A stretch of DNA of 64,000 nt from Loripinus fragilis (GCA_964019695.1 OZ026525.1:69237753-69301752), one strand, 5' to 3'; numbered from the stretch's first letter, positions 24,201 to 39,200 are shown. The notes: generated from the letters alone by a model not told the origin. Numbers and translations are program-made.

Positions 24201-27200
24201 ACAATTTTCCGTTACACACTCTTATCTTAGAGGCCTGCTCATTTGATGACCCATATTATACATGCCCTACCTAATGTGTTTGAAATCTCTGGCTCACAGG
24301 GGCCAGTCCAGCTTAACAATATGCCATCTCAATACTATAAATTAAACTTAGGCCAGAATTTTTTTATTAGTTGATTTACGAACCATCCTACTGCAATTTT
24401 CCGTAGGTAGAAAAAAAAAATTCTAAAATTACTTTTATATTTTATCTGCCGACTCTAAATAGTATTTGTTTTGTTGAAAAAAAAGTATATATATTTTTGA
24501 GGCTCTGTTTGTGCATTTTTGAGAGTGACACTTTTAAAAGTGACTGTCCTGACCAGATTTTTTAGGAAAATGATAAAATGTTTAAATATTTAATACAGAC
24601 TGTTGGTTTACATAACTCGTATTACTGGTTTTTTTTCTTGAGATATTAAAAAAAAACTCAAAAAAAAAGCTCTTCTCAGGGCTATTTTATTTATTTATTT
24701 CCCCCCCCCCACCCCCCCGACCCCAAATCTGAAAAAAAATCCTGTATATCAACTAAAAAAAAATTCTGGCCTTATTACTTTGTGGCATACTGTAAAGACT
24801 GGAATGGCCCTGTGCTCCGACTTACCCTAGTAATACATCTTGGATTACCATCAGGATCCTTCTGATTTCCACCATAGCAGGCAGGGAGATTGTCAGGGTC
24901 TATCACTTTTAGCAATACATCTTTGTAGTTACCTTGAAAGCAATACAAATGAAAAAAGTCAATAAGCAATGCTTATTAGATACCCCCTGCACAGTAAGAG
25001 TCAGTGAAAAAACCTGGCAAGTTATAGTTCAAAAAAGCAGACCTTAGTTGTGAAAAGATTTCAGTAGAATCTGTGCAAACAAAAGTTATAAACTCCTTCA
25101 TACATATGTTCAATGTGTCTAAATTATATGGGCAAAGTATCAAATTGCTCCATCAAAAGCTGTGGTAGGAGTTGATCGGCCCATGAAGGCACCAACTATG
25201 CATATACAAACACCTCATTAGGGAAAAGTAGTCTAAGTTCTCACTGCTGTCATTTTGTCAAAAATTATTTTTTTCTGAACCAAACTCCTTCATACATATG
25301 TCCAATGTGTCTACATTGTATAGGTAAAATATCAAATTGCTCCATCAAAAGCTGTGGTAGGAGTTGATCGGCCCATAAAGGCACCATCTATGCATATACA
25401 AACACCTTATTAGGGAAAAATTGTCTTAAGTTCTGACTGCTGTCATTTTGTCAACAATTATTTTTTCTGAACCAAACTCCTTCATGCATATGTTCAATGT
25501 GTCTACATTGTATTGGCAAAGTATCAAATTGCTCCATCAAAAGCTGTGGTAGGAGTTGATCGGCCCATGAAGGCACCATCTATGCATATACAAAAGCCCT
25601 ATTAGGGAAAAATTGTCTAAGTTCTCACAGCTGTCATTTTGTCAAAAATTATTTTTTCTGAACCAAACTCCTTCATGCATATGTTCAATGTGTCTACATT
25701 GTATAGAAAAAATATCAAATTGTTCCATCAAAAGCTGTGGTAGGAGTTGATCGGCCCATGTATGACCTATAATAGCATAACCATAAAACCCTATATAAAA
25801 AGCCATTTAGAACTACAAAGGGAAATAACTCTAATAGAATTGGCCCCTAGCCCTTCCTTTTTTGTCTTAAGTATTTGTCTTGCATATATGAACATGTTTG
25901 CAAGGCTTGATGAAAATCCAGCAATGACTCTTCAAGATATTAAGGAAACAAAACGTTACGGACGGACGCACGGATGCACACACGGACGGACGGACGGACA
26001 ACGTGAAAACAGTATACCCACCACAAACAAAGTTTGCGGGGGGTATAAAAACCATAACAGTTTAACAATAAGGTGGAATTTCCCCTTCTATCCATCTTGA
26101 GTTTAATCTTTTGAGATTGCATCTTGATTGATTGATTGAGTCAAGGCTTAAAGTTCCAGTCAACAATATTTCAGAATGGGATAGACTAAAAGGCTCCACC
26201 CAAATTTGCCTCAAGTGAAGCAAATTTCATCCTGCCAACAGGCCAATATGACAGGGCCATCTCTCTGAAAGCTCCAGCAGAGAGCCCACAGCCCTACCAT
26301 CCCAATTGTGTCTTGAAGAGAAAGCCCCTAGATCCATCTGTTTGTTTTCCAGAACAGATTAAAGAATTTTATCCCCAGATGAAAGAATAGTTGAGATATT
26401 CATGATTATTTGGGAATGAAAAATACTCAGCTATAAAATGAGCCGTGACATGAGATTTCCAACAATATGGTATGTGCGACCAGCAAAGTCTCAGATCATC
26501 CGGCGCATATGGGCAATAATATTCTATGATTGTTAAGCTATTGACCGAACAGCATTTGGATTGTCTAAGCTTAAAAGGAGGCTGCACAGGCTTGTATGTG
26601 TCTACACTTGTCAAAATACAGCATTGTTGGAAATCACATGTCACAGCTCAAATCTTATAGCTGCATAGAGATGGCATGAAGCAAAACTTAGTAAAAGTAA
26701 GAATTGTTGCAGAACAGCGTAGATTGCCTGCTGCGCAAATTTGGAATCATTTGTTTGTATTGATGAGCTATTCAAACAAGAATTCTGCAGAAGGCAGTGT
26801 CACACCTGCCAGAGTAAAGCCAGATTAATGTCAAGTCAGAGGAGCATGAAAAACAGATCAAGGTCATCGGTCACAGTGGGTGCTCAATGGGTATCCATAG
26901 ACAAATGAGCCAGAGCATGAGATTTCCAACATTGTGGCATTTTGACATATGTAGACTCGAACGAGCCTCTGCAGCCTCCTTTGAAGCTTAGAAACTCCAA
27001 ATGGTGTTCAGTCAGTAGCTTAACAATCATAGAATACTCAAGTGACTAGCAAAGGCGCGTATGCTCAGGCTGATCTGAGGCTTTGCTGGTCACACATACC
27101 ACATTGTTGGAAATCTCATGCAATGGCTCAAATTCTATACACAGCTACTAATGCTGCAGATGCTGCACTATTACATGTAGATTTATGTCAAAGTTACTGG

Positions 27201-30200
27201 AGCTTGAAAGTTAACGGTTAAGGTCATAGGGTCACTGTGTGTACTCGAAGAGTATACAGATGCAGGGTTTGACACTGGCATCTATCATTGCTGCAGAGAA
27301 ATGCACTATTCCACATAAATTTATTGACTATTCTCTCAGATTGACTAATAGGGAATTGGAAGGCTGAAATATGATAAGCAAAAGTTAATGTATTGAAATC
27401 ATTTAGGCTAAAATGTTTCATTATTGGATTTTAGTGAACCTGCTAACATGCCGAGACGTACTTTAGGTGACACTACATGTATGTCCTGGCATTGAAAATG
27501 TACATTGTTATGAAATAGCCTTCTAATTATTGAGAATTAAATGACAAGCTGATACATGAACAATGTGATGTTTTCATTGCAGAGCTTAGAAACCATAATT
27601 TTTTACAGGACATGTCAATCTGAGAGTGCAATAAACACGCACTCCTGCATATTGCTATGACAATATTATTATGATTATGATTATTTTAGGGTAGTAATAA
27701 TTTTAACAAAGAAAACAAAATGTGATGGAATTCGACAGAAAACACATATATCAGGGTTCCCACATAATTCAAAAACACAATTCCATGATTTTCCATGATA
27801 AAAAATGTAATTTCCATGACTATTTAATGAACGGCCTCCAACCTCCCCTTTTAGCAGCATTTTCACCACGCTGAGCATAAATGTGGAATGCAGCAACAAC
27901 AGCATGCTTGTAGACCATGCATGCATTTTTAAATTATCAAAACTTGAAACTACCAGTAGCCAGAAAACTAGCTGTCGAACACACAAGTGTCCGACAGCTA
28001 GTTTTCTGGCTACTGGTGGTTTCGTCAAATTATTTCACAAAATTCCATGATTTTTCCATGATTATTCAGATTTTTTCAAATTCCATGATTTTTCCATGCA
28101 TGGAACTTTTCTTTAGTGATTTTCCAGGTTTTCCACGATTTCCAGAGTTTGTGGGAACCCTGATATATACCCTCCCAATGACCATGCAAGCCAGAGCACT
28201 TTTGATTGTACACAGAGCAAGTTTGGTGACTGTGAGACATGTTGTCTCATGGTGCATATATTTTATGCAGACTTTATGAGAGCTCTTTCTCTCTCTCATA
28301 GTTAATTCTAGCAAGCTAGTTATGGGTTGTTATTAAACTGAAAAACTGTAATAGTTTTTGAGACTTTATTTTAGGAAAAACAAGGCAAACTATAGAATCA
28401 ACTTTATAGCTACTTACTTCCTAGAACTCTGACTTTATTGGCTGTACATTCATGTAATAATGGCCTGACTAGTGACCAGCAGATAGGGAATATTTTTGGC
28501 GCTGAAAGTAAAAAAAAAGTATACATTTAAACCTCTTTTAGTTTGAACTCTGAAATTAAATTTCACTTTTTTACATTGAATCTCAAAATTAAAAATGATG
28601 TCAGGCTGTCAGTTAAATAAATTTAAACATTATATTATGACTGTAATTCCATGTGCAATGTTTTCGTCAAAGAAATCATAGATAAAATCGTCCCTAGCCC
28701 TTTATTCAAAAGGATTTGGAGGGCATATTTTATATATTTTTAAATTAAAACTACGCAAGTGATTTATGATTTACTAGTGACTTATGATTTGAACATAGAT
28801 TTCTGTTCATTTGACAATGGCTTCAAGCAGCTTAACCCTTTACCTCATAGATACGCCTTTTGACACTTTTGCAAACAGAGCATACCCAGATCAGGCTGCT
28901 CTTGTAAGAGCTGCCTGATCTTGGTCTACACTGTTTGCTTATGGAAATATTATTTGATATGATCCTTCACTAGTGGACCTCACTCACAGACAAGTAATTT
29001 CTTTGTTCTATGTACAAACATGGAAGTTTATTTATATAATTATTCATAGTGGGTGGAGCTTAGCATGAATATTCATGAAGGAAAGGGTTAAAGAGTTAAT
29101 AGGTACTTATGTAAGATAATAAGGCCAAGGGTTGCATCATTGGCCATAAATATTCTTGGGGCACAATTTAGGCTCTAGAAGAAAAATATGCAATCTCCTT
29201 GCAACTTTTCCTGAAACAGCAGTATGAATTACAAGCAGACTATACCGGGCCGCGTAGCACAGTCGGTAACGTGTCTGGCAACAGATGCGAGTCTGACTGC
29301 ATATCCAGGGGTCGCAAGTTTGCTCCCGGCCCGGTCCCATACTTTTGTGGAGATTGATCATAAATAATTTCTAAGGTCATTCTCCTCCCTTCTGCTGAAT
29401 CATTCAAGAAGGGTTGTTGTCAGTTACAAGCTTAAATATACTGAACTACTAAAGAAACCTGACACTTTCTACTTGCATCAAACTCGTAAATAACACATTA
29501 TAAACCTAAGCCTTTATGCTTATTTAATAACAAGACATTAGCAAGTGTTCTTCGAAAAATATATATATCAACTATAGAACATGACATCACCACGTCAAAA
29601 AGGTAGTGTTGCTAGATATTTTTTGATTTTTTTTCATGTATGCAATGCCAATACCAGAAAAATTTCTTGCTGTGACGTATGATATGAAGGTTTTAATTTG
29701 TGCTTTTGACGTTATTTAAACGGAAGTGTTTTTTTCCTTTGTTTAAGCAATTTTTAGAAATTGAAATGACTTGGAGTCAACCAATCATTGTAAGAGATGC
29801 ATTTCCAAAACTCAGAACTTGTTTTTTTTGCATCACGTTAAAGGGTAAAAGCGGAATAAACCGAATTTAACGTCAATTAAGAAACAACGTAAATTATGGA
29901 TAGTAACCGTTTTTTCTTTGTCAACGTTTGTCGCCGTTAAGTGTGTGCTATCTACATTGTTATAGTGCCAATTGGCTACACTTTACTTTAATCCCGTATG
30001 AATTTCACGCTTTGCAGTATACACACATCGGCATGTAATTTTAACGTTTGACATCGCTAAATGGACGTAGGCCGCAACTACGAAGTTCAAAAACACTGAA
30101 AAATTGTCAAAATGCATTCCAAACATCATACAAAATGAAAAAAAGTTGATAAAGTGGCAGTGCTTTTTAAAAGCTCATAAAACACTGATAACGTAAAATT

Positions 30201-33200
30201 GACGTAAAGAAAATGAAAGTAGGCTTTTTGGTTGAACAATGCACGCATGTTTTATCTCAATTCCCAGAATATGTCAATGAAATAACAAAGAATCACACTA
30301 AAGCGGTTTCTGGTGAATTTTGATTGATTTCTTTGTTCTTGTGAAAATTGATTTTCGGGGTTACGTGACGTTTTGATAGCTGACGTCTTAATTAGTTCAT
30401 ATTTTCAAATAATCTCAGTGCATCTTAGTCTACCTTTGTTCAACTTTACGCAATGGAAAGATAAGCGTACATCGTATTCATTTACTACCAAAAAATTGAT
30501 ACACAGTATGTGTCAGGTTTCTTTAGTAGTTAAGTATATGTTCACGAAGTACTGGTTAACTGCTTGATCAAGCTTGCCCAGGAAAAAGTGTGGATAGGTG
30601 AACTGACCGTCCAGCCATGACCATAGCTGTTGACTTAGGATGTAAAGTAACCAAATCACTATGTAAAAAAGAAGGCATGTTCTCAAAAATTAGGAAAATA
30701 AAGTACCAAAATGTAAAATTACATGAAAGCCTGGTTGTGGGAAGAAATATACTGCTCAACAAAAGTTTAGCACGGATTTTAATACGATGTCACACTTTGA
30801 ATGAACATGAACCATTTTATTTAATATAATCAACATGTATGGGGATCTTGAAATTTACATTTTTTTCGTGTCCGCCAGACAAAAAGTTATCTGGTTTGGT
30901 GTCAGTGGACGTTAAATTTGATGCTATGGGCATGCAAAGGATACACGTCTACACCTGAAATTAAAAATTTTGATTTTAGAGTAAAGCCAAAGGTTCTTAA
31001 TGATGAAAAACGTTAAACACGTCAAAGTTTGATACCCATTTATGTCACGTTTTACCGTTCCATTATGACGTTAAAATGGCGTTTTTACACTTCTTGACTT
31101 TTCAGCGAACTAAATCAAGAGATCAAGTAATCTGATTGATGTTAGATTGGCACAAGCACCCGGAACATGTCTGTAGTTTGGCCTTTGAAAACTTCTTCTT
31201 TAGATAGCGTCATCGCCTTAATTCAGCCTCAACTTCAGATTAACGTCACTTTTCATGAATTTAATACCATGAGACAAAATTTTATAAACTGACCTTTCCT
31301 TAAACTGTCTCTCTTTTGGCATCCTCTTAAACACGAAAACCCTTCCCATTAAGCATGCCTACACAGCAAAAACAGTACTGTTGTTGACTTGTAAACGTCA
31401 TTATAACAACGACGTTAGTTGTTTTCAAGACTCAACTTTTGCTACTTATGCTCAATGGAGACGACCTTTGTCTTTTTTTTCAGAATGGCCTATTCGACCA
31501 AGCTGTAAAACAAGAGACTTTATAAACCGATGCTGCATCAATTTTGTATTGCCATTAATGGAGTTGAAACGCACCCATTTAGGAGTTTCCCCAATACAAC
31601 CATAGCATGATTAATTATGTTCAACAGACAACTTACCATTTATAACAAAAACATATTTTAAAGTTTCTGGGTTTCCCAAATAGAAAGGATTAAATCTCAT
31701 CACAGCATGATTAATTATGTTTGACAGACAAAACCTACCATTTATAACAAAAACATATTTTAAAGTTTCTGGATATCGCACTTCCATCACCTCCACAAGA
31801 GCAAGGTAAACATCCACACCTGAAATTATACAAACAATTTTCAAGATTGGTGGGCCGAAGTGACCCATGGAGCAAAAATGGTGGGTCATTTTCTGAAATG
31901 ATGGGCCCAAGCATATCGAACTAAACACAGTTGACATTTGGGTAGTATATTGACTGTTGATTATACAGTAAAAAACCTGTTTTAAGTGGCCACTCAAAAA
32001 AAAGAGCAATTATCACTTAATGCAGGTCAAAAGGATTGCAGAATGCTCCAAGGGGAGCATTCTGAAATCCTTTCGACCTTCATTAAGCTACCTTTTGTTA
32101 ATTAGATCTTTGTTCTGTCTTTCTTTGAGTGGCTGCTTAAAACTAGCTAGTCTAGAGGGTCACTGATGAAGCCTAAATGGCAGAAACTAGCTAGTCTGGC
32201 CCAGGAAATATGCACACTCTAGTTTCAGTTCTTTGGTGCAGTCTTTGCTTCCAAAGGATATCCTTTTAAGAACATATTTACTGTATTGAAGACCAGGTAT
32301 TTTCTGTTTTGTGGAGTTTGTAGACTCACTGTAGGATGAATATTTTTATTAAAGTGAGAGTTTTTCACAACTAAAAAGGATGGGTCCACTGGGCCTACTG
32401 TGTTGGAAAGTGATGGGCCATATTTTGAAATTATTGAACAATGACCCCGGCCCACCATAAATCTGAAGGCCTGCAAACACAGCCAGAGTTGAAACTACCA
32501 AAATCACAAAAAAGAGCGTCCATACTTTCACCCAGCATAGCAGTATGGAATTGACTGCTTTTTCTTTTCACTTAAAAAAAATCAGAAGAAATAATTTAGG
32601 CCTCAACATGAAAAAATCTGTCTTCAGGGTTTCCGACAGAGCAAGACACAAAACAGTCTCCTTAGCTACAGAGACTAGCTAGAAAATTAACATTTCACCT
32701 GTACCAAGTATAGATATGTTACTTTTCAAAAAGTGAATAACAAAGGCACTGATCAGTCTTCGTGGATGCGCAGGCTGGTCTGTGCCTTTGTTGTTCGCAA
32801 ACCCCAGATACAGGTTTTCTGGCTTCCAGGCCCATGTCGTATTCCAATTTATACATCTTTAATTCAGCAGTATATTCAAAATATAGCATTAAAGGCTTCT
32901 GAATAATATGTGTTCATGTACTGCACTCATTCACTATGACACTGCTATGATATCACTATAACTTTAATGAGGGAGCGCAGTGGCTCAGTGGTAGAGTGCT
33001 TGACTCGAGACCGAAAGGCCACGGGTTCATGCCTCACCGGCCTCACTGCGTTGTGGTCCTTCAGCAAGACACATTTATCCTAGCTTAGAACTGGTTCAAC
33101 CCAGGAAGACCCGTCCCTATATAACTGAAAGATTGTTGATGGGACATAAAGAATCAAATCAAAAAAAAAATAACAATAATGAAAAGGGACAATAAACAAT

Positions 33201-36200
33201 GTCTATTTGATACTCACAGGATAATATTGTCTCCAAAACAGAAAACTAATTAATAAAATGTACATGTATCAAGAATACAAAAGTCACACAAAATGACAAT
33301 TAAGATTAGATGGTCCTTCATACATTTTTCAAAAGTGATCTCAGTTTGAAATTTCAATTGTCACCAAAAGTTATCAAAAGTTTTCACCCTTTGGACAGTT
33401 TACCTTTCAAGTTACATGTAAGTTGCTGCATTAATTTTAGAGAAAATTGACAAACAAGTATGTATTATTCAAGTGAAAGAATGAAACAACTCAAAATATA
33501 CTGAAGTTAGTAACCCTTAAAGCGACAAGAAAAAAATGCATTTTAAAATGTCCTCTGCTAAAGTCGTCTGCTGCAAATAATTGCCTAACATTGCTGACAA
33601 ATTAAGTATAGAAGCAAACAGTGTGGACCCAGAACAGACTGCTCCTATAGGAGCAGTCTGTTCTGGGTCCACACTGTTTGCCATAAATGCTTCTAAAACA
33701 TTTCAGCAGACGAGAAAAGCAGACGATTTTTGTTGAGATAGGCGCATTAAGGGTTAATAATGGGTCAATGCACACTGCACATCCTCTATTGTTACATGAC
33801 TCCTATACTGAGGTCAATCTACAACGGCACTTTTGGTCTTGTCACCTGAAACGGTGTTAGGGTAAACATACAGTGTCTCCAAATTTTCAAGAAAATTCGA
33901 ATTACTGAGTGTTTGCTTTTAATCCAATTTCATTTATTTGAATAAAAGTATCATTTTGGTAAAAATATCAGACCTTTGCCGGAATATAACTCTTGAGTCC
34001 CCTGGAAACAAAGAATTTTTCTCCGGTTTTTGTTACAAAACATCATTGATAGATGACGAAACCGGAATATTTAATTTCTCATTTCACTATTTAACTGTTA
34101 TAAAAACTAGTTCTACTAAATAGTTTGAAGGAATGATGAAAATAACAGTTATTTATCAAGAAAAATCAATCAGAAAACATGTTTCTTTGGCTACGCTGGT
34201 TGTATTTTAATCTGAACAACTTACCCTAACACAGTATGAAATGACGAGATAAAAGGTGCTGATGTAGATTAACCACAGTGTCCTATAAAAGACCTCCTCT
34301 GATTGGATGAAACTAGCTTTCACTGATTGTGACAGATATAATTGATGTCTACCAGTGATGAACAAAATTTAGCCCAAGACAGGTATAGACATCAGATTTG
34401 GCAATGATGACAGACAGCTAAATTAGATATTGGAAAACTGACATCAGCTATGATCTTAATTTATCCCCAGGACAGGTAGACATCTTTTTTGTCACTGTTG
34501 CCTGACAGCTAAAAACAGATATTGAAAAACTGACATCAGGTTTTTCACTCAAGAGAGGGATAAAAATAGACTAGCAAGATTTTTTATACAGTGTGTACAA
34601 AAAGAAAAGCAAACTGCACATAATACTTGATGACTAAAGCCATTTCAAAGATAAGCAGTTCAAACTTTCAGGATACTTAGATTAATCTATTACTTATCAG
34701 CGGACCAAGTTCCATATTTTTTCAGGCACTGTATCATCATATTTTCTGTCTGCTTGCAAGGGTACCCATGAATCTAAAAGTCACAAACACAACATGTAAT
34801 GAAACTTTCATGTATCCTTTGAATTACAGACTTAAATATACCTTAACATACTGGGAACGATATTTTATTAGTGTCATATTGTTCCTCTGATATCCTAATA
34901 TAGTTTGCGTGCCACACTGTTAGATTATTCAAGTTTGACAAAAAGTATTTAAATGAAGATAGCCAAAGAATAGTCAGCCTGGCATAACTGACAAAATTTG
35001 TGTTCAAAGGCAACAATTTTGTCAGTAAGCCTGATTGATCGTTCTTTAGCTATCTCTTTTACGATGTTCTTGGCGAAAATCCAAGCAATGTGCCTCCAAA
35101 CTTTAGTAGAATATCAGAGGAACAATGGGACAATGATTAAATATCGTTCAAATGTCTGTGGGGTCTAAGAAGTCTGTTAATCCAAGAATACAAGAAGTTC
35201 TCATTATATGCTGTGTTTGTGACTCTTTGATCCATGGGTACCCTTTAAAGCCAACAGAAACATGATGCTACAATGAATGAAAAAATCTGGAATTCAACCT
35301 ACTGATATGTGAGAATTTAATCTAAGTATTCTGCAGGTTTGAAATGCTTATCTTTGAAAAGTCTCAAGTTACAAAACATTATGTTCAGTTTGCGTTTCTT
35401 TTTTGTACACACTGTACATTTCACAGTAGTACAGGTCAAAAGTTTTCAACTAAGAATTTGATCATTTTATGACAACAGAGGGAGACATTGTCATATAACA
35501 AAACAATTGGTGCATTCCTTCTCGAGTTGACAAATCTTGATGTTAAACTCAAAAGAATGTATCAATTGTATATTGTTAAATGACTCCTATAAAATACCTC
35601 GTCTGATTGGCTGAAACTAGCTTTCATTGCATGTGACAGATCTTTATGTCTGCCAGTGATGTACTAAATTTAGCCCAGGACAGGTATACATCAAAATTTG
35701 TCAATGCTGCCAGACAGCTTAAAATAGATTGAACTAAACTTTACCTAGGACAGGTAGACATCACTTTTTTCACTGCTGCCGGACAGCTATAAATAGATAT
35801 TGGAACACTCACACCAGGTTTTCACTCAAGATAGTGATAAAAATAGCACAATATCTTATGTATATTTAGTTTAAAATTTTATTTAATTTTTGTATAACAA
35901 CATGTGTACATACATGTACATGTATAATACAGTAAGTTCTCATACAGATCATTTCGAAATACAAAAAAGGGATTCTGAAGTAAAAAATATGTATATTTCA
36001 CAGTCCAAATGTTCTGAATTCAGAATTTGTTCATTTTATGAGAACAGAATTTCAAAAAATGCAATTCTTTTGTACATCTCATAAGAGTTTCAGGAACTTG
36101 AAAAAGCAATTGTTGAAATACTCTTGTTTTAAGTGCACTAGGAACATATCTGACTTGAGTATGTATAAATATCAAAAGACTTAAAATTAAACTAGGAAAA

Positions 36201-39200
36201 GAGAGACAGTGTCATATAACAAAACAATTGATGCATTCTTTTTTGATTAACATCAGGATTAGTCAATCCTCAAAAATAATGTGAACATCATGTTCACCTC
36301 GAAGAATATCACTGTTCTCGGCTTGACAAATCCTGATGTAAACCTAAAAGGAATGCATCTATTGTATATAGGGTTGACAAATCCTGATGTTAACCTCAAA
36401 AGAATGCATCTATTATATATAGGGTTGACAAATCCTGATGTTAACCTCAAAAGAATGCATCTATTGTATATAGGGTTGACAAATCCTGATGTAAACCTCA
36501 AAAGAATGCATCTATTGTATATAGGGTTGACAAATCCTGATGTTAACCTCAAAGGAATGCATCAATTGTATATAGGGTTGACAAATCCTGATGTTAACTT
36601 CAAAGGAATGCATCTATTGTATATAGGCTTGACAAATCCTGATGTAAACCTCAAAAGAATGCATCTATTGTATATAGGGTTGAGCCCTCCAGTAAAATAT
36701 TTTACTGACCGTTCCAAGGCGGTACTTCTTTTGTGGATCTTTTATGTTTTTGTTCTGTCTTGTGTTTGCTATGTTTTGTGCACGTCTGTTTATATGTGCT
36801 TTGTGGTCACCTGCTGGGAAAGGGCTGACCTCTTGGCTCTCGTTTGTGGTGTCTTCTGTGAGTTTTTCACTTTCCCATTGGTATCCTGGGTCAGGTGTGG
36901 TACTTGATTGTATCGATTCCTGATCTTTGCACCATTACTTACTTTTGACAAATCCTGATGTAAACCTCAAAAGAATGCATCTATTGTATATAGGGTTGAC
37001 AAATCCTGATGTTAACCTCAAAGGAATGCATCAATTGTATAATGCTCAATGCAGGTGTGATTGGGGCTTTTAATGTTTATCCGTATCCTGCCAATATTTT
37101 TGTCCAGAAAATACTGACTGCTTATGTTCAAAATGCACTCAAGATTACTTTTATCCTGGAAGTAAACAATATGAAACTTGATCTGGCTTCATATTGTTTG
37201 TTATCTTGTATATTTTGGTTATAAAAGTATATAAGCAGATAACAATTGTCATTATTGGCTGGAAAAGTGTTTTAGTTTAACCTCTTACCTCATAGATATG
37301 CCTTTTAACTCTTTTGTAAACAGAGCAGACCCAGAAAAGGCAGCTCTTGATAAGGGTCTACTTTGTTTGCTTATAAGGAAATATGATATATCTGATCCTT
37401 TTCAAGTGGACCTGACAAGTAATTTCTTTGTTCTATGTACCAACAGGAAAGTTTATTTATATAATTATTCATAGTGGGTGGGGCCTAGCATGAATATTCA
37501 TGAAGGCAAGGGTAAAGCTATACAAGGGATGGACCTAAGGTTTAATATGTAGAATTACATATGGACCTAAGGTTTAATATGTAGAATTACAAAGGGCAAG
37601 TTTGATGAATTTCCACCTGTGGCTTTTAACCCTTTGTATACTGGAAACCCCTAAATGGGTACTTTGGCAAACAGTGAAGACCCAGATGAAATGCAGCATA
37701 ATGCTGCATTTCATCAGAGACTAAACTGTTTGTAGGGAGCATAGTAGATCAGTGGTTTAGTGCTTGACTCGAGACCGAGGGGCCCGGGGTTCGAGCCTCA
37801 CCGGCATCACTGTGTTGTGCCATTGAGCAAGACACATTTATCCTTGCTTAGTACTGGTTCAACCCAGGAAGACCCGTCCCGACATAACTGAAAAATTGTT
37901 GACTGGGATGCAAAGAATCAAATCAAACAAAATCTACACTGTTTGCTATGGTTACATCAACCTTCAGGGACAGAAATACATCACACTTAGAAACATCTAC
38001 CTGTGACCCCTTTTAATACACAATGGGCAGTCCCATACTTATAATATCAATATGTACAAAAAAATCCATCAGAATACAATGGGTTAATCAAGATATTAGG
38101 GAAAAACAAAAGTGTTACGGAAGGATATGACTACAAAATCAGCATTATGGAAGGATGTGACTACAGAATCAGCGTTACAGAAGGTTGTGACTACAGACAA
38201 AGCGTTATGGAAGGATGTGACTACATAATCAGCGTTATGGAATGATGTGAGTACAGAATCAGCGTTATGGAAGGGTGTGACTACAGACAAAGCGTTATGG
38301 AAGGATGTGACTACATAATCAGCGTTATGGAAGGGTGTGACTACAGCATCAGGGTTATGGAAGGGTGTGACTACAGCATCAGGGTTATGGAAGGGTGTGA
38401 CTACAGCATCAGGGTTATGGAATGATGTGTCTACAGCATCAGCATTATGGAATGATGTGACTACAGAATCAGGGTTATGGAAGGGTGTGACTACAGCATC
38501 AGGGTTATGGAATGATGTGACTACAGAATCAGGGTCATGGAAGGGTGTGACTACAGCATCAGGGTTATGGAATGATGTGACTACAGCATCAGGGTTATGG
38601 AAGGGTGTGACTACAGAATCAGCGTTATGAAAGGGTGTGACTACAGAATCAGGGTTATAGAAGGGTGTGACTACAGAATCAGTATTATGGAAGGGTGTGA
38701 CTACAGAATCAGGGTTATAGAAGGGTGTGACTACAGCATCAGGGTTATGGAAGGGTGTGACTACAGAATCAGCGTTATGGAAGGGTGTGACTACAGAATC
38801 AGGGTTATAGAAGGGTGTGACTACAGAATCAGCATTATAAAAAGTATGTGAGTACATAATCAGCGTTATGGAAGTATGTAACTACATAATCAGCGTTATG
38901 GAAGTATGTAACTACATAATCAGCATTACCGAATGATGAGACTACAGAATCTACAGATGGTTGGGTACTCCAATGTTAAAAATCGGCCAATATCTACCCA
39001 ACAATCAGCTTATGTACCCAACTACTAACACTGATTGTTGGCAAAATGAATCTCCTTGCCTAATAGGCCACAAACTTATCAATACATGGGCGGATCCAGA
39101 GAGGGGGACAGGGGCTACAGACCCCCCTGGAAAATCACAAGTTGCTATATGTTTCCTTAGAAATACTGGCACAGATCCCCCTTGAGAAGCAATTGGACTC

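Noticed and set aside
29247..29340. tRNA gene
   Set aside because: A and B boxes are present, but the middle is too long for a tRNA and the same sequence flanks the Ginger-like element. It is a SINE head.
32971..33050. tRNA gene with A and B boxes
   Set aside because: The cloverleaf is incomplete and the segment is the head of a dispersed SINE with an A-rich tail.
36281..36907. 208-codon ORF
   Set aside because: Product of the 51-bp minisatellite plus an inserted dispersed repeat. No start context or homology supports a gene.
38096..38857. 253-codon ORF of decapeptide repeats
   Set aside because: It is the 30-bp minisatellite read in frame. The opposite strand is open too, and it lies inside intron 6.
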